Positions 12,428-24,200 of a DNA stretch of 64,000 nt are shown one piece after another. Location of the stretch: NCBI RefSeq assembly GCF_030052815.1, contig NC_079509.1, positions 48,876,762-48,940,761 of the forward strand, given 5' to 3'. The notes below the pieces were generated by a model. That model ran no database searches. It had not been told where the DNA came from and worked only from the letters and a program-made list of their open reading frames with translations. Made by a program: the position numbers and the translations under genes. The DNA comes from Hevea brasiliensis (lineage: Eukaryota > Streptophyta > Magnoliopsida > Malpighiales > Euphorbiaceae). Positions within the stretch are counted from its first letter, which is position 1. Each line of letters begins with the position of its first letter.

Positions 12428-13340
12428 AAGAGGCAACAGCCGACACAAGGGGGATCAGACTTTCGTTCTCCATTCACAGTCTAGATTTCTTCAATTTTCT
12501 TCTTTAATTTTCTGTAAGCCATGAATATGTGTAGCTAAGTTTTTAATTCAGTTAAAGGCATTCAAGTTCTTTTTCTTGATTTGTGAGACTAGGTTCTTGA
12601 TTCAATTTATGTCTTTTGAATAACTATTATTTTCTAATTTCATTGTCTTTGATCTATTGAATGATTTGCTAAAAAGGCCTATTAGTTAATTGTTTGATGT
12701 AATCAATTGCTAGTTCATCTTCATAATCCGTAATTGTTGTGTAAGATTGAACATGAGCAGCAATTAGGTTTTATTGATTATGATCCCAGTTTTCGATAAT
12801 AACCTAAGGAAATAATATGGTGAATTAAATGATTTATGCTTCATAAATTATTATTCAGCTACTCCTTCCTATTCTTAAAGCAGTTATTAATTTGATGAGG
12901 ATTGCTTAATACCAATTCAGTTAATAATTAGAGTCAACAAGAGTGCTGCGCTCGAATTGATGAGTATATGGAAGTTAGGTATTTCACCTCGTTGTTAGTA
13001 AATCTACGTTAAGTATTCAATAAGAGATAATTGTATTTCTTTTGTCTATGATTGAATCAATACATTGGAATGCGAATTACCTTGGACTAAAGTTTGTTTA
13101 ATTCGAGAGTTTCTTATTTAATTTCATATCTTAATTTTGAATTTTTGATTTCTTCTTTGGATTGTGAATTACCCCTCTCCCCCTAACCTTTGCTTATTTT
13201 TCCATTACATGAGTGCACGAAATTTAAAAATTCAGTCTCTAGGGTTCGACCTGGATTTACCACTTGCTACAGAAAACATTTCATAATTGGTAATTTCAGT
13301 TAACTTAATTTCTGGTGGATTCGACAGCCATCAAGAATTT

Positions 13341-13359
13341 TGGCGCCATTACCGGGGAC
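13341..13359 (+). other. Athila primer-binding site (tRNA-Asp type)
   Basis: TGGCGCCATTACCGGGGAC lies seven bases after the LTR. It matches the TGGCGCCGTTGCCGGGGA site characteristic of Athila/Tat elements (complementary to tRNA-Asp), with two G-to-A changes. Confidence 0.85.
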
Positions 13360-13578
13360 TGAAATTTATTGGATTTTGTGTTTTTAGTGTTAGGATATTC
13401 TGTTATTAATTTTGTTTATGAGTTGTTGCTGTTTTTAGGTTTTCAAAAAAAAAAATTTACGGTGTTACTAGTCATCAAGAATTTTGATTGAATTTGGAGG
13501 GCGGCCCATACCTATTTTGAAGGAAACAACGTTCTGATCAAGACCAATCAATCCATAGGATTCTTTGTCCCCACCCTC

Positions 13579-14903
13579 TTGAGGCCAAATTCAATTGTTT
13601 TCCAGGGTTTTGAGGCATTTTTCTGTTTTTATTTTAATTTCTTTTTGTTTATAAAAAGAACTTCTCAATCTAGTGAGTTGATCTTTGATCCAGAAGTAGA
13701 GAAAATTGCTAAACAGTTGAGAAAATTGGCTAAGCAAGCTAAGGAGATTCCGAGTACATCTGAAGGAGTCCAATCTCCAAGGGAGTTAAGTTCATATTCA
13801 GATTCAAATTCAAATTCTAAAAACGAAACCATAGCTACTAGAACCTTGAAAGAGTTGGCTGCTCCTGATCTAAACCAACAGCCTTTGTGGATTCAATACT
13901 TTATTTAAATGTTGCTTTTGAGTTGAAATCTGGACTAATCCATTTGTTGCCTAAGTTTAATGGTCTTGCAGGTGAGGATCCACATAAGCATTTAAAAGAA
14001 TTTCATGTTGTGTGTTCTAACATGAAACCTCAAGGAGTTTTAGAGGATCAAATCAAGCTTCGAGCTTGACCTTTCTCACTGGAGGGCACAGCTAAGGATT
14101 GGTTGTATTACCTTCCTTCTAGATCTGTCAACTCATGGAATGGGATGAAGCAGATATTTTTGGAGAAGTATTTTCCTGCTTCCTGTGCTACCAACATAAG
14201 AAAAGAAATTTGTGGCATTCAGCAGTACAATGGAGAGAGCTTGTATGAGTACTGGGAATGATTTAAGAAACTGTGTGCAAGCTATCTCCATCATCAAATA
14301 AGTGAGCAGCTCTTGATTCAATATTTTTATGAAGGACTTCTACCAATGGACTGCGGTATGATAGATGCTACTAGTGGAGGAGCTTTGGTTGATAAGACAC
14401 CAGAAGAGGTAAGGAGGCTGATTGCTAACATGGCAGCAAATTCTCAGTAGTTTGGAATGAGAATGGATCACACACCTATGAAGGTTAATGAGGTAAGTAC
14501 ATCTAACCTTAAGAAACAGATTTCTGATTTAACTTCTTTGGTGAGGCAATTGGCTGTAGGGAATATGCAAACTATTAAGGTATGTGGGATTTGTTCGGGT
14601 TCTGGTCATGCCACTAACATGTGTCCTGCTTTACAAGAGGATGAATCAATGCAACATGCTAATGCAGTAGGACATTATGGACAGCCACAACGCAGGTATG
14701 ATCCCTATTCGAATACTTATAATCCAGGATGGTGATATCATCCCAATCTGAGTTATGGGAATCAACCGGTGCAAAACTGATACCAGCAACAAAGACCACA
14801 AGTGAATCAACCACCTCCACCTCCACCTCCACCTCCCTCAAATCAAGGTATGTCACTTGATGAAATTGTTAAGGCTTTGGCTAACAATACACAATAGTTT
14901 CAA
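13579..14903 (+). pseudogene. Athila gag, 5' part, with stop codons
   Basis: Translation across several short ORFs gives a gag-like protein: LLPKFNGLAGEDPHKHLKEF, then TAKDWLYYLPSRSVNSWNGM and LEKYFPASC, the retrotrans_gag core. A zinc-knuckle-like C-G-I-C...H...C (about 14583-14625) and a proline tract (about 14812-14838) follow. The frame is broken by stops at 14067 (TGA), about 14260 (TGA), about 14448 (TAG) and later; the surrounding residues suggest original CGA, CAG or TGG codons. The 5S palindrome interrupts gag at 14904. The frame resumes at 15555 once the insert and one TSD copy are discounted. Confidence 0.8.
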
Positions 14904-14982
14904 TGTAATGATCTGGCTCCAACCACTAGAGGAATTATCCGCTTTGGCCATAAGCCTCACGGTTTTATCCCATAGGTGGAAT

Positions 14983-15070
14983 GGAGAACTTCCCAGGAGG
15001 TCACCCATCCTAGGATTTCTCTCAAGCAAGCACGCTTAACCCTGGAGTTCTTCCAACTCTCCAAGCCATT
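14983..15070 (-). ncRNA. 5S rRNA-like segment, left arm (inverted)
   Basis: On the minus strand this reads CTAGGATGGGTGACCTCCTG near its 3' side, closer to genuine plant 5S than the right arm, preceded by GGGTTAAGCGTGCTTGCTTG. It is the inverted counterpart of 15378-15478. Confidence 0.55.
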
Positions 15071-15270
15071 CCACCAAAAGGCGCCTCTAGTGATTAGTTC
15101 CCCCATTTCATATATCATTACTTTTTGAACCCAAGACCATCTCCGTGCTTTGCCGATGTGTGATTTGCCTAAGGGACCTTTGCAAGATTGGAGGACAAAG
15201 AAAAGGAAGGAGTTAAAGATTTGGAAAATTTGGAAGTCAAAGTTTGAGGTTAGTAATCTAAACTTGAATA

Positions 15271-15549
15271 CAAAGGTCCCTTAGGCAAATCCCACATCGA
15301 CAAAACACGAAGATGGTCTTGGATTCAAAAAGTAATGATATATAAAATGGGGGAACTAATCACTAAAGGCGCCTTTTGGTGGAATGGTCTGGAGAGTTGG
15401 AAGAAATCCAGGGTTAAGCGTGCTCGCTTGAGAGAAATCCTAGAATGGGTGACCTCCTGGGAAGTTCTCCATTCCACCTATGGGACAAAACCGTGAGGCT
15501 TATGGCCAAAGCAGACAATTCCTCTAGTGGTTGGAGCCCGATCGTTACA
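15271..15549 (+). repeat. Right arm of the palindrome, 5S-sense strand
   Basis: Reading plus: a plant snRNA-type upstream element ATCCCACATCG (15289-15299), a TATA box TATATAAAA (15339-15347), then the 5S-like segment 15378-15478 with box A/IE-like (15412-15433) and box C-like (15441-15469) sequences. The arm ends in ATCGTTACA. The left arm carries the same parts inverted, with a mutated upstream element. Confidence 0.75.
15378..15478 (+). ncRNA. 5S rRNA-like segment, right arm
   Basis: The 3' two-thirds resembles plant 5S rRNA, including GTTAAGCGTGCT and ATGGGTGACCTCCTGGGAAG. The outer ends GGTGGAATGG (15378-15387) and CCATTCCACC (15469-15478) are perfectly complementary and lie where 5S helix I would be, though their bases differ from ordinary 5S. 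The 5' third is shortened, giving about 101 nt rather than 120. It is not a functional 5S gene. Pol III transcription from the internal boxes is possible but unproven. Confidence 0.55.
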
Positions 15550-15554
15550 TTCAA

Positions 15555-16148
15555 CAGGAGACTAGAAATAGAATTCAAAACATAGAGAGGCAAATTGGTG
15601 AATTAGCCTCATCTGTAAGTAAGCTGGAAGCTCAAGGTTCTAAAAAGCTTCCATCACAAACAGTCATGAACCCCAGAGAAAATGCGAGTGCTATAATGTT
15701 GCAGAGTGAGAAAGAAGTTGATAACCAGACTCCACATGAGCCAATGAAAAAGAAAAAGAAAGGAGAGAGAGAATATGAAGTTCCTGAAGTTGAGGTAAAT
15801 ACTAAACCTAAACTAAATAAGGTTAATAATTCCGTTCTTCCTCCATTCTCATACAGGTTGGCTAAGACTAAGAAAGAAGAACAAGAGAAAGAAATTTTAG
15901 AGACTTTCAGAAAGATGGAGGTTAATATACCTTTACTTGATGCGATCAAACAAGTTCCCAAGTATGCTAAATTTCTTAAGGAACTATACACTACAAAGCA
16001 CAAGTTGAGGAATAATGAGAAGATCAGTGTGGGGGAAAATGAGTCAGCATTAATTCAGCAAAAATTACCCCCTAAATGTAAGGATCCAGGTTCATTTTCT
16101 ATTCCCTGTAGAATAGGTGATTCTAAATTTGAACGTGCAATGGCAGAT
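15555..16148 (+). pseudogene. Athila gag, 3' part
   Basis: The frame continues from the segment interrupted at 14903 and reads RNRIQNIERQIGELASSVSK, a basic region with a KKKKKGERE tract and an L-P-P-F-S-Y-R motif. It then runs into LLDAIKQVPKYAKFLKELYT, a stretch characteristic of Athila gag-protease junctions, and ends near CRIGDSKFERAMAD. At 16149 a TAA arises from the protease-loop deletion. No promoter or independent start is expected; the product would be part of the gag-pol precursor. Confidence 0.8.
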
Positions 16149-16954
16149 TAATGTTATGTCAAATTCAGTTTTTCAAACTTTAAATTTGGGTCCTCTAAAA
16201 GAAGCCAGTGTTGTTATTCAGTTAGCTGATCGTTCTAATGCTTACCCATTGGGAGTAATTGAGGATGTGTTAGTGCAAATTAGAGAATTTATTTTTCCTG
16301 CAGATTTTTACATTCAGGATATGGAGGATAGTGTTCCCACATCAAAGTCAGCTTTGATTTTGTTTGGAAAACCTTTCCTAAAAACTGCTAAGACAAAAAT
16401 TAATGTGGATGATGGTACCCTAACTATGGAGTTTGATGGAGAGACTGTCAAATTTAATATCTTTGATGCCATGAAGTATCCTACTGATGACCATTTTGTT
16501 TTTTCTATTGATGTTGTTGATACATTTGTGCAGGATTTTTTTAGTTAAGCATGGAGGACGAGTTAGAAGTGGTGATTAGTCAAGGAATTCAAGAAATCAG
16601 TACCAATCCGCCATTAAATGTAGAAGTTCAAGAGGCAGTAATGGCATTGCAGTCATTACCTCCTGTTCCAAAAAGGTATGGAGTATCAAAGATTGACTTA
16701 CCTGTATCTCACATAAAATTATTACCTTCTATGGTGCAGGCACTAGTTCTTGAACTTAAGCCTTTACCTGAGCATTTGAAGTATGTTTACTTGGGAGACA
16801 ATGAGACACTTCCAGTTATCATCTCAAGTAATTTAATAAAGATTCAAAAAGACAGATTGACTAGGGTTCTGAGAACACACAAGGAAGAAATTGGATGGAC
16901 AATAGCTGACATCAAAGGTATAAGTCCATCAGTGTGCATGCACAGGATTTTACT
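16149..16954 (+). pseudogene. Athila retropepsin and PR-RT linker, active-site loop deleted
   Basis: The protease body is clear: the frame 16117-16548 reads LNLGPLKEASVVIQLADRSN, GVIEDVLVQIREFIFPADF and ILFGKPFLKTAKTKINVDDG. In Athila proteases the segment before NVMSNSVF carries the catalytic D-L-G-A-S loop. Here the sequence passes from the aspartate straight to the I/N-V-M segment, so the loop is missing and the frame shifts by one, giving TAA at 16149. The protease cannot be active. The linker to RT (16551-16954) is open until the TR-GAG insertion at TTACT. Confidence 0.8.
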
Positions 16955-19788
16955 TGTAACGCCCTTACCGTAGGTAGTCTGTACATTTTACTGTTCCGAT
17001 AACTAATGTCTGTTCGGACAGTCAGAATGTCTGGAACTACATTTAAACTATAGTGAGGAGGCATAAATTAATGAAATAAATATTAAAAAAATATAGAAAA
17101 AAATTTTGAGAGATAAAATAAAATTTAGAGAATTTATTAATTGGCATAAAATAATAAAAATAATCCGATGAGCACTATGAAAGGCATTTTAGTCATTTCA
17201 CCCCTAGAGGTGAATTTTGACCTAAATGTCAAATTAAAATTAGGAAATAAAATAATTAACATAAGTTAAAATTATGGATTTAATTAGGAAAATGAGAAGA
17301 AAATAAAAGAAAAGAAAACAAAAGAAAAAGCTTATGACATAAAATAAAATCATAAAGTAAAATGAAAATATGTATATAAATACACACAAGAAGACAAACC
17401 CCCACCAACCAAGTCTTCTTCTTCCTCTTCTCTTTCTCTTTTTGGCTAGCACATTGGTTCCCTCTTCCACCATTTTGTTTCAAGCTTCAAGCTTGAATTC
17501 CTCTCTATCCATCCACCAAAACCCATGGTTCCCTTCATTAAAAATTTAGCCCACATCATAAGGAAGCTCTAGGTACCCATAGGGAGAAGGAAAGTTAGAG
17601 TTTTGGGAAAATTTTCGAGTTGGGTCATAAGAGGTTAGTGCTTTTCTCCCTTCCTTCTTCTTTTAATACTTGAAAGTGACTTGAGATAAGTGGAAATTTC
17701 AAGAAATTAACAAGAAATTCATGAACCCATGATGTCCCCAAATTTTGGTAGCCATGAAATATGTTGGGCTTTGTTGTGTTCAAATAATGTAAATGAGTTT
17801 AGAGATGATGATTGATATGATTATATGTATGAGAAGTGAAAAGGGATTGAATTGATTGAGTTTGAAACTTGGAAATTAGGGTTTGTGTACATGACTTGGA
17901 GATTTTGTGTAAATGCTTGAAATTGACCTAATTGGGATGAGATTGTTGCTTATAGAAGTGTATTGCATGCAAATTGAAGTAAGGAAGTTGGAGGAGATTG
18001 AGTTTTGGAAGTGTCAATTTTCTGCAGGTTGGGACTCAATGAGTCCAGCATGAGTTTTGAACCATAACTGAAAATATGTAACTCCAATTGGTATGAGGCC
18101 AATTGGAAGTGAAACTAGACCCAAGATAGCCCATTTTCCATGAAGAAACCATACCTAAATTCTATCCAAAACTTAACCTAAATACTGCCCAAATCCTGAT
18201 TACCCTGCACCAAACCTAGAAAATGACCAAATGAATAGTACATGTTCATTTGGTCATAACTCCCTCTACACTAGTCCAAATGACTTGAATTTGATACCAT
18301 TGGAAAGCTTAAATATAGGGCTACAATTTTCATGGAGAGCACTGAACCCAGAAATGCCAAAAACCAAAACAAATTGCTGGCTGAAGTTGGGTCACAAAAC
18401 TGTCCAGAATTAAGTTGTCCAGAAACTGCTGGACATAAACTTACTCGACCAGTTTTGGCAAAATGACCATAACTTGGTCTACAAGAACTCAAATGTGATC
18501 AAACTAGTGGCAAAATTTCCATAAGACACAGACCTACAAAATTGGTGTTTTGACCAAAACCCAAAAAATAAGAAAACTAGGTCAAACAGTTAGAATAAGG
18601 CACTGCATCAAAACCTGCAATCTGGCCAAACTTCACTTGACCCCAGAAGAGTTTTTAGTCATAACTCCCACTAGAAAATTCCAATTGAGATGAGCCATAC
18701 CTTTCCAGAAACCTAAGAAACAGGGCTACAACTTTGTTTTAGGAACCATCCTCAAATTATGAATTTAAGAATCTCAAAAAGTGACCTGCATTCACTATCT
18801 CGAATCGAGCCCTGTTGCACAGGTACATGAACCAGTCGCTTAATTGGCCATAAATAATTCCACAAAACTTGAAAAATTGTGATACAAATTTTTCAATGAT
18901 CATAAGAAATAGGGCAACAATTTTTATGAAGATCACCATGCTTAAAAGTGACTGCAACCTGTTCCATTAATTAGGTAAAATTTAAGTCTAAAAGCTGCCT
19001 AAAGGAACCAGAATCTGGGAATGAGTCAGTTATGGTTATCCGACCACAACTTGAGTTCTAAAAATCAATAAGTAATAAAAGATCCTGATAATGTTAATTA
19101 TTTCTAAACAGCAATAAAAATGTAAAAGACCCAGAAATTATGATTTGCAGATATAAATTCAATTATTTAATTATTGTTATTATAAATTATGCACCACTAA
19201 GCGTTATGCTTAACATGTTGGTTTTCCATCGCGTAGGTACTAAAGAGCAGCAACTGCCACAGTAGTGTTTGGACTAAGTTTCGACCAAATCTGCCACTGA
19301 CCAGAGTCACCTCACTAATCTTTTGTATTTTGGTAGGGCCCATGCATAGACTAGTATTTTGGTTCATTATGTCTAGTCATGATGTATTTTATTTTGGACT
19401 TGTAATTAAACTTGAGATTGAAATGAAAACTTGTAATTTATTATCTATGAATTTCCATATGAATGCGATAGATGATACTTCATTTTGAGATCTTATAAGT
19501 TATTGTGAATGATATGATAAAAGAGAATATGATATGGAAATGTGTGAAATGAATATGGACATGTTAACAGGTGATTAGTAGAAACCCGCCAGATGCTAAT
19601 AAAACAAGGGAGGCTCTGTTCGGGTCTCCACAGAAGTAAGATATAAAAAAAAAATTCTACACATAGAATATATGTTTTAAATGATATCAAAAGTTTACAA
19701 TAGATATGATAAAACAAGATAGGGTGCTCTGGCATTGAATGTGGCACTCCTCGCTCGGCTACACTGTAGACGGGTGAAGGGCATCACA
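16955..19788 (+). repeat. 5' LTR of the TR-GAG element (internally deleted)
   Basis: Begins TGTAACGCCCTTACC and ends GGGCATCACA. It is 2834 bp, about 1.1 kb shorter than the 3' LTR. The difference is one deletion at about 19066-19068, where the shared trinucleotide CAA joins two sites that lie 1115 bp apart in the 3' LTR. The rest is collinear, with scattered substitutions. Confidence 0.9.
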
Positions 19789-19793
19789 TTTAG

Positions 19794-19805
19794 TGGTATC
19801 AGAGC
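19794..19805 (+). other. TR-GAG element primer-binding site
   Basis: TGGTATCAGAGC, initiator tRNA-Met type, five bases after the LTR end. Confidence 0.9.
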
Positions 19806-19932
19806 AGAGGTTTAGGCAGTCCTAGACCTAGATAGATAGAAAGAAATAGTTGCATCACATGCATGGGCCTTTAGATAGAGTCGAGATGACACTAATGCAG
19901 ATCTATTTTTTTTTTATCTATTTTATAGGATC

Positions 19933-20963
19933 GATGGCGTCCAATCCGTTAGAGCACGGGTCTCCAAAACCGATAGAGGAAGAGGTAGAGAGTCACACAC
20001 CTGCACCTGCGTCTAGTCAGGGGTGCAGTAGCAGTAGAGCAGAACCATCGTTGGGTACTTTAGTAAGGACACAGTAGGCGTTCCTAGAGCAAATGACTCA
20101 ATTGCTCCGTCAGGTCACTGGAGCTATGCCACCACCTCCCCAGCCAGTATATAAGATCCCAGTAGAGAGAGTTAGAAATGATGAGCAGTTCAGGAGGGAC
20201 AGTAACAGAAGAGAAGGTCCGACCTAGCTACCCAAAGATAGTCAAGCATAGAGAGCAAGAGACCCAGGGGGTCTTAGGGTCAGATTCAGAGCAGAGAACA
20301 GAGGCAGAGGTTCCGATTTGCCCCGAGGAGAGGAGGTCAGACAGGTGTATCAGTTGGCAATTCTGCGAGTCCTATAGCACGGAGATCAACCCCGATGCTA
20401 GTTTGTACACATTGTGGGAAAAACTACAGAGGAAAGTGTAGATTGCTAACAGGTGGATGTTTCAGATGTGGGTCCACAGAGCATTTTTTGAGAGATTGCC
20501 CATGGAGGAGTGCTCCCATAGCTCCACCACAGACTCAGAGGTCTGCCTTGACAGTACAGAGGGGTAGAAGACCGATGAGACCAGAGATAGCTGGTATATC
20601 ACAGAGAGCTTCTGAGACTATAGAACAACCCGAGGTTGAAGTAGCACCCCGCGTGTACGCTATGGCTCGAGAGGAGCTAGATATGGTAGACGTTGTTAGA
20701 GGTACATTTTCTAATTGTAATACCTTTAAATATATATTGATAGACCCTAATTATATTTACCCCTATATATGCATTATACCTCCTATTGGAAGAGGATACC
20801 GATAGATGGGTTAGAAGATGACATGCTTGTCACCAACCCTTTGAACCATAAGGTTATGGTAGATTATCAACCGAAAAGGATCGTATCAAAGATAATAGAT
20901 GGAAATGAGAAGGAGGCTGTATATGAGATGAAAGAAGATGAGTACAGAACTGGTAGAGGATAA
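19933..20963 (+). pseudogene. Gag remnant with zinc knuckle and protease vestige (TR-GAG)
   Basis: Starts at ATG 19933 (MASNPLEHGSP...). The N-terminus is acidic and Pro/Ser-rich and resembles that of the chromovirus gag at 43083 (both contain an EEEVES/DEEVES run). A stop and frame changes follow. A zinc knuckle C-F-R-C-G-S-T-E-H-F-L-R-D-C-P lies at about 20458-20502, preceded by another Cys pair (CTHCGKNYRGKC). Then comes a protease vestige aligning with the chromovirus PR region (R-G-T-F-S-N, then TNPLNHKVMVDY), but the D-P-G-S active site is replaced. The central capsid portion is largely missing. It does not encode an intact product. Confidence 0.7.
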
Positions 20964-21261
20964 AAAAAAAAAAGAAAGAGTTAGTCTATTGGGAAATACC
21001 GTGGTAACTATGCAATGCTCTTGATGTTTGTGCTGTAAGCTGCAGATTACAGTACCGACTTGGGACTATTGTGTAGAGCTACGTATTTCCAATAGTAAAT
21101 AGAGATAAAGATAAGATTGTAGAACTAGGATTAATATGACAGACTAAAGAAAAAGTAAAGAATTATAACACAAAAAGGTAAAAAGACAAGGAGATAGCTG
21201 TTCCTCGATTATTTACACTGTGTAAATTTCGAGGATGAAATTTTATTTAGAAGGGAAGAAT
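20964..21261 (+). other. TR-GAG 3' internal region with polypurine tract
   Basis: Non-coding. It contains AAATTTCGAGGATGAAATTT (about 21224-21243), the motif commonly found at the end of plant chromovirus pol genes, and AGAAGGGAAGAAT (21249-21261) as the polypurine tract immediately before the 3' LTR. Confidence 0.75.
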
Positions 21262-24200
21262 TGTAATGCCTTCACTATCGGTAGTCCATACATTTTACTG
21301 TTCTGACTACTAATGTCTATTCGGATAATCAGGATGTCTGGAGCTACATTTAAACTATAGTGAGGAGGCATAAATTAATGAAATAAATATTAAAAAAATA
21401 TAGAAAAAATTTTGAAAAATAAAATAAAATTTAGAGAATTTATTAATTGGTATAAAATAATAAAAATAACCCGATGAGCACTATGAAGCGCATTTTGGTC
21501 ATTTCACCCTTAGAGGTGAATTTTGACCTAAATGTCAAATTAAAATTAGGAAATAAAATAATTAACATAAGTTAAAATTATGGATTTAATTAGGAAAATG
21601 AGAAGAAAAGAAAAGAAAAGAAAAGAAAAAGCTTATGACATAAAATAAAATAATAAAGTAAAATAAAAATATTTATATAAATAGATACAAGAAGACAAAC
21701 CCCCACCAACCAAGTCTTCTTATTCCTCTTCTCTTTCTCTTTTTGGCTGGCACATTGGTTCCCTCTTCCACCATTTTCTTTCAAGCTTCAAGCTTGAATT
21801 CCTCTCTATCCATCCACCAAAACCCATGGTCCCCTTCATTAAAAATTAAGCCCACATCATAAGGAAGCTCTAGGTACCCATAGGGAGAAGGAAAGTTGAA
21901 GTTTTGGGAAAATTTTCAAGTTGGATCAAAAAAGGTTAGTGTCTTTCTCCCTTCCTTCTTCTTTTAATAATTGAAAGTGACTTGAGATAAGTGGAAATTT
22001 CAAGAAATTAACAAGAAATTCATGAACCCATGATGTCCCCAAATTTTGGCAGCCATGAAATGTGTTGAGCTTTATTGTGTTCAAATAATGTAAATGAGTT
22101 TAGAGATGATGATTGATATGATTATATGTATGAGAAGTAAAAAGGGATTGAATTGATTGAGTTTGAAACTTGAAAATTAGGGTTTGTGTACATGACTTGG
22201 AGATTTTATGTAAATGCTTGAAATTGACCTAATTGGGATGAGATTGTTGCTTATAGAAGTGTATTGCATGCAAATTGAAGTAAAGAAGCTGGAGGAGATT
22301 GAGTTTTGGAAGTGTCAATTTTCTACAGGTTGGGACTCAATGAGTCCAGCATGAGTTTTGAACCATAACTGAAAATATGTGACTCCAATTGGTATGAGGC
22401 CAATTGGAGGTGAAACTAAACACAAATAGCCCATTTTCCATGAAGAAACCATGCCCAAATTCTGTCCAAAACTTGACCTAAATACTGCCCAAATCTGGAT
22501 TATCCTGCACCAAACCCAGAAGATGACCAAATGAACAGTACATGTTCATTTGGTCATAACTCCCTCTACACTGATCCAAATGACCTGAATTTGATACCAT
22601 TGGAAAGCTTAGATATAGGGCTACAATTTTCATGAAGACCACTGAACCTAGAAATGCCAAAAACCAAACCAAATTGCTAGCCCAAGTTGGGTCACAAAAC
22701 TGTCCAGAATTAGGTTGTCCAGAAACTACTGGACATAAACTTACCCGACCAGTTTTGGAAAAATGACCATAACTTGGTCTACAAGAACTCAAATGTAATG
22801 AAACCAGTGGAAAAATGTCTACAAGACATAGACCTACAAAATTGGTGTTTTGACTAAAACCCAAAAAATAAGAGAACTAGGTCAAACAGTTAGAATAATT
22901 TACTGTATCAAAACCTACAATCTGACTAAACTTCACTTGACCCGGAACAGTCTTTTAGTCATAACTCCCACTAGAAAAATCCAATTGAGATGAGCCATAC
23001 CTTTCCAGAAACCTAAGAAATAGGGCTACAACTTTGTTTTAGGAACCGTCCTCAAATTATGAATTTAAGAATCTCAAAAAGTGACCTGCAATCACTATCC
23101 TGAACTGAGCCCCTGTTGGCACAGGGTACATGAACCCAGGTCAGTTAATTGGCCATAAATAATTCCACAAAATTTAAAAAATTGTGATACAAATTTCTCA
23201 ATGATCATAAGAAATAGGGCAACAATTTTTATGAAGAACACCATGCCTAAAAGTGACTGCAACCTATTCCATTAATTAGGTAAAATTTAAGTCCAAAAGC
23301 TGCCTAGTTAAGGAATCAGAATCTGGGAATGAGTCAGTTATGGTTATCCGACCATAACTTGAGTTATAAAAATCAAATTGATATGATTCAAAGGGGAAAA
23401 TAAAGATAAGACATAAAGGAACAACTTCCATGAAGGAAGTGTGGTCAAACAATGGCTACAAACTGATCATATGGATAGGTAAAAGTAAGACATAAAAACT
23501 GAAACTAAAGAAAGGTCTATGAGATAAATTTTCTTATGGTAGGAATTTAACCCTAACAAGCCATTAAACACTAAACCACATGAAAGGGTATGTAGGACCT
23601 ATTTTCCCACTAAAAAGTGATATGTACATTTCAAAAAAATAAGTAATAATGTGTAATTGCTCAACATGATATGTAAAGTCAAAACAGTGAAACTGAACCT
23701 AAAGAAAGGTTCTTGAATTAAATTGTTTTTAGTAAGGACTTATCCCTAATAAGTCTCTACATGCTAAATTACATGAAATAGGTATGTGAGACCTACTTTC
23801 CCACTACAAGGTGACATGAAATTAGTTGATACGTAAAATATAAATTTACCTAAATGGTTTGCTAAACACATAAGTCATAGGAAAATACACTTGGAAACTA
23901 TGTTTCCATCATATATGAAATAACAATACTATAAATATGTATAGTACATGACATAAAATAATGAGAGTGATAAATACATAAGTTATACGAATAAGTGCTT
24001 GGGACCTATGTTCCCATTATAATAACATGGGAATGGTATAAAGCATAGGTAGTACATGAAGTGAAATAAAAATATATTATGAACCCTTAATAGTACATAG
24101 CATGAAATAATAAAACTATAAGTGCTTATTAGTACTAATTTGCCCAAAGTATGCCTAGGCTTATATGTATATAGTTGGATCGATTGGTATACCAATTAGG

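Larger units (their letters stand above)
11865..13333 (+). repeat. Athila 5' LTR
   Basis: The 1469-bp LTR begins TGATAAGTGCAT and ends GACAGCCATCA just before the PBS. It is homologous to 29005-30376. It carries a cluster of ACACGGG/CCGTGTA palindromes (12137-12332) and a TATA-like motif at 12418-12427. The short ORFs inside it are not genes. Confidence 0.9.
14904..15549. mobile_element. Palindromic 5S-rRNA-derived retroelement (inverted 279-bp arms, 88-bp spacer)
   Basis: The 646-bp insert starts TGTAATGATCTGGCTCC and ends with the inverted counterpart ...GGAGCCCGATCGTTACA. A perfect 5-bp direct repeat TTCAA flanks it (14899-14903, 15550-15554). The arms 14904-15182 and 15271-15549 are both 279 bp and inverted to each other. 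Each arm holds a 5S rRNA-like segment (GGTTAAGCGTGCTCGCTTGA and ATGGGTGACCTCCTGGGAAG on the right arm), a TATA motif and a TCCCACATCG motif. TG...CA ends plus a 5-bp TSD are LTR-integrase hallmarks. 5S-bearing LTRs are known from Cassandra TRIM elements, but those LTRs are direct, not inverted. Alternatives are a foldback element or an inverted-dimer integration of Cassandra cDNA. Confidence 0.85.

Noticed and set aside
11998..12524. Short ORFs on both strands around 12.0-12.5 kb, repeated at 29.1-29.6 kb
   Set aside because: They lie in the Athila LTR palindrome cluster; apparent conservation is due to the LTR duplication.
14904..15549. Functional 5S rRNA gene
   Set aside because: The 5S-like parts are shortened and diverged at the 5' third, and occur as inverted arms of an inserted element.
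15632..16003. 123-codon minus-strand ORF
   Set aside because: Antisense shadow of the Athila gag 3' part, which has clear family text on the plus strand.
22478..22864. 128-codon minus-strand ORF in the TR-GAG 3' LTR (and shorter relatives such as 18271-18492)
   Set aside because: The homologous stretch of the 5' LTR is broken by stops, and there is no domain; treated as LTR noise.
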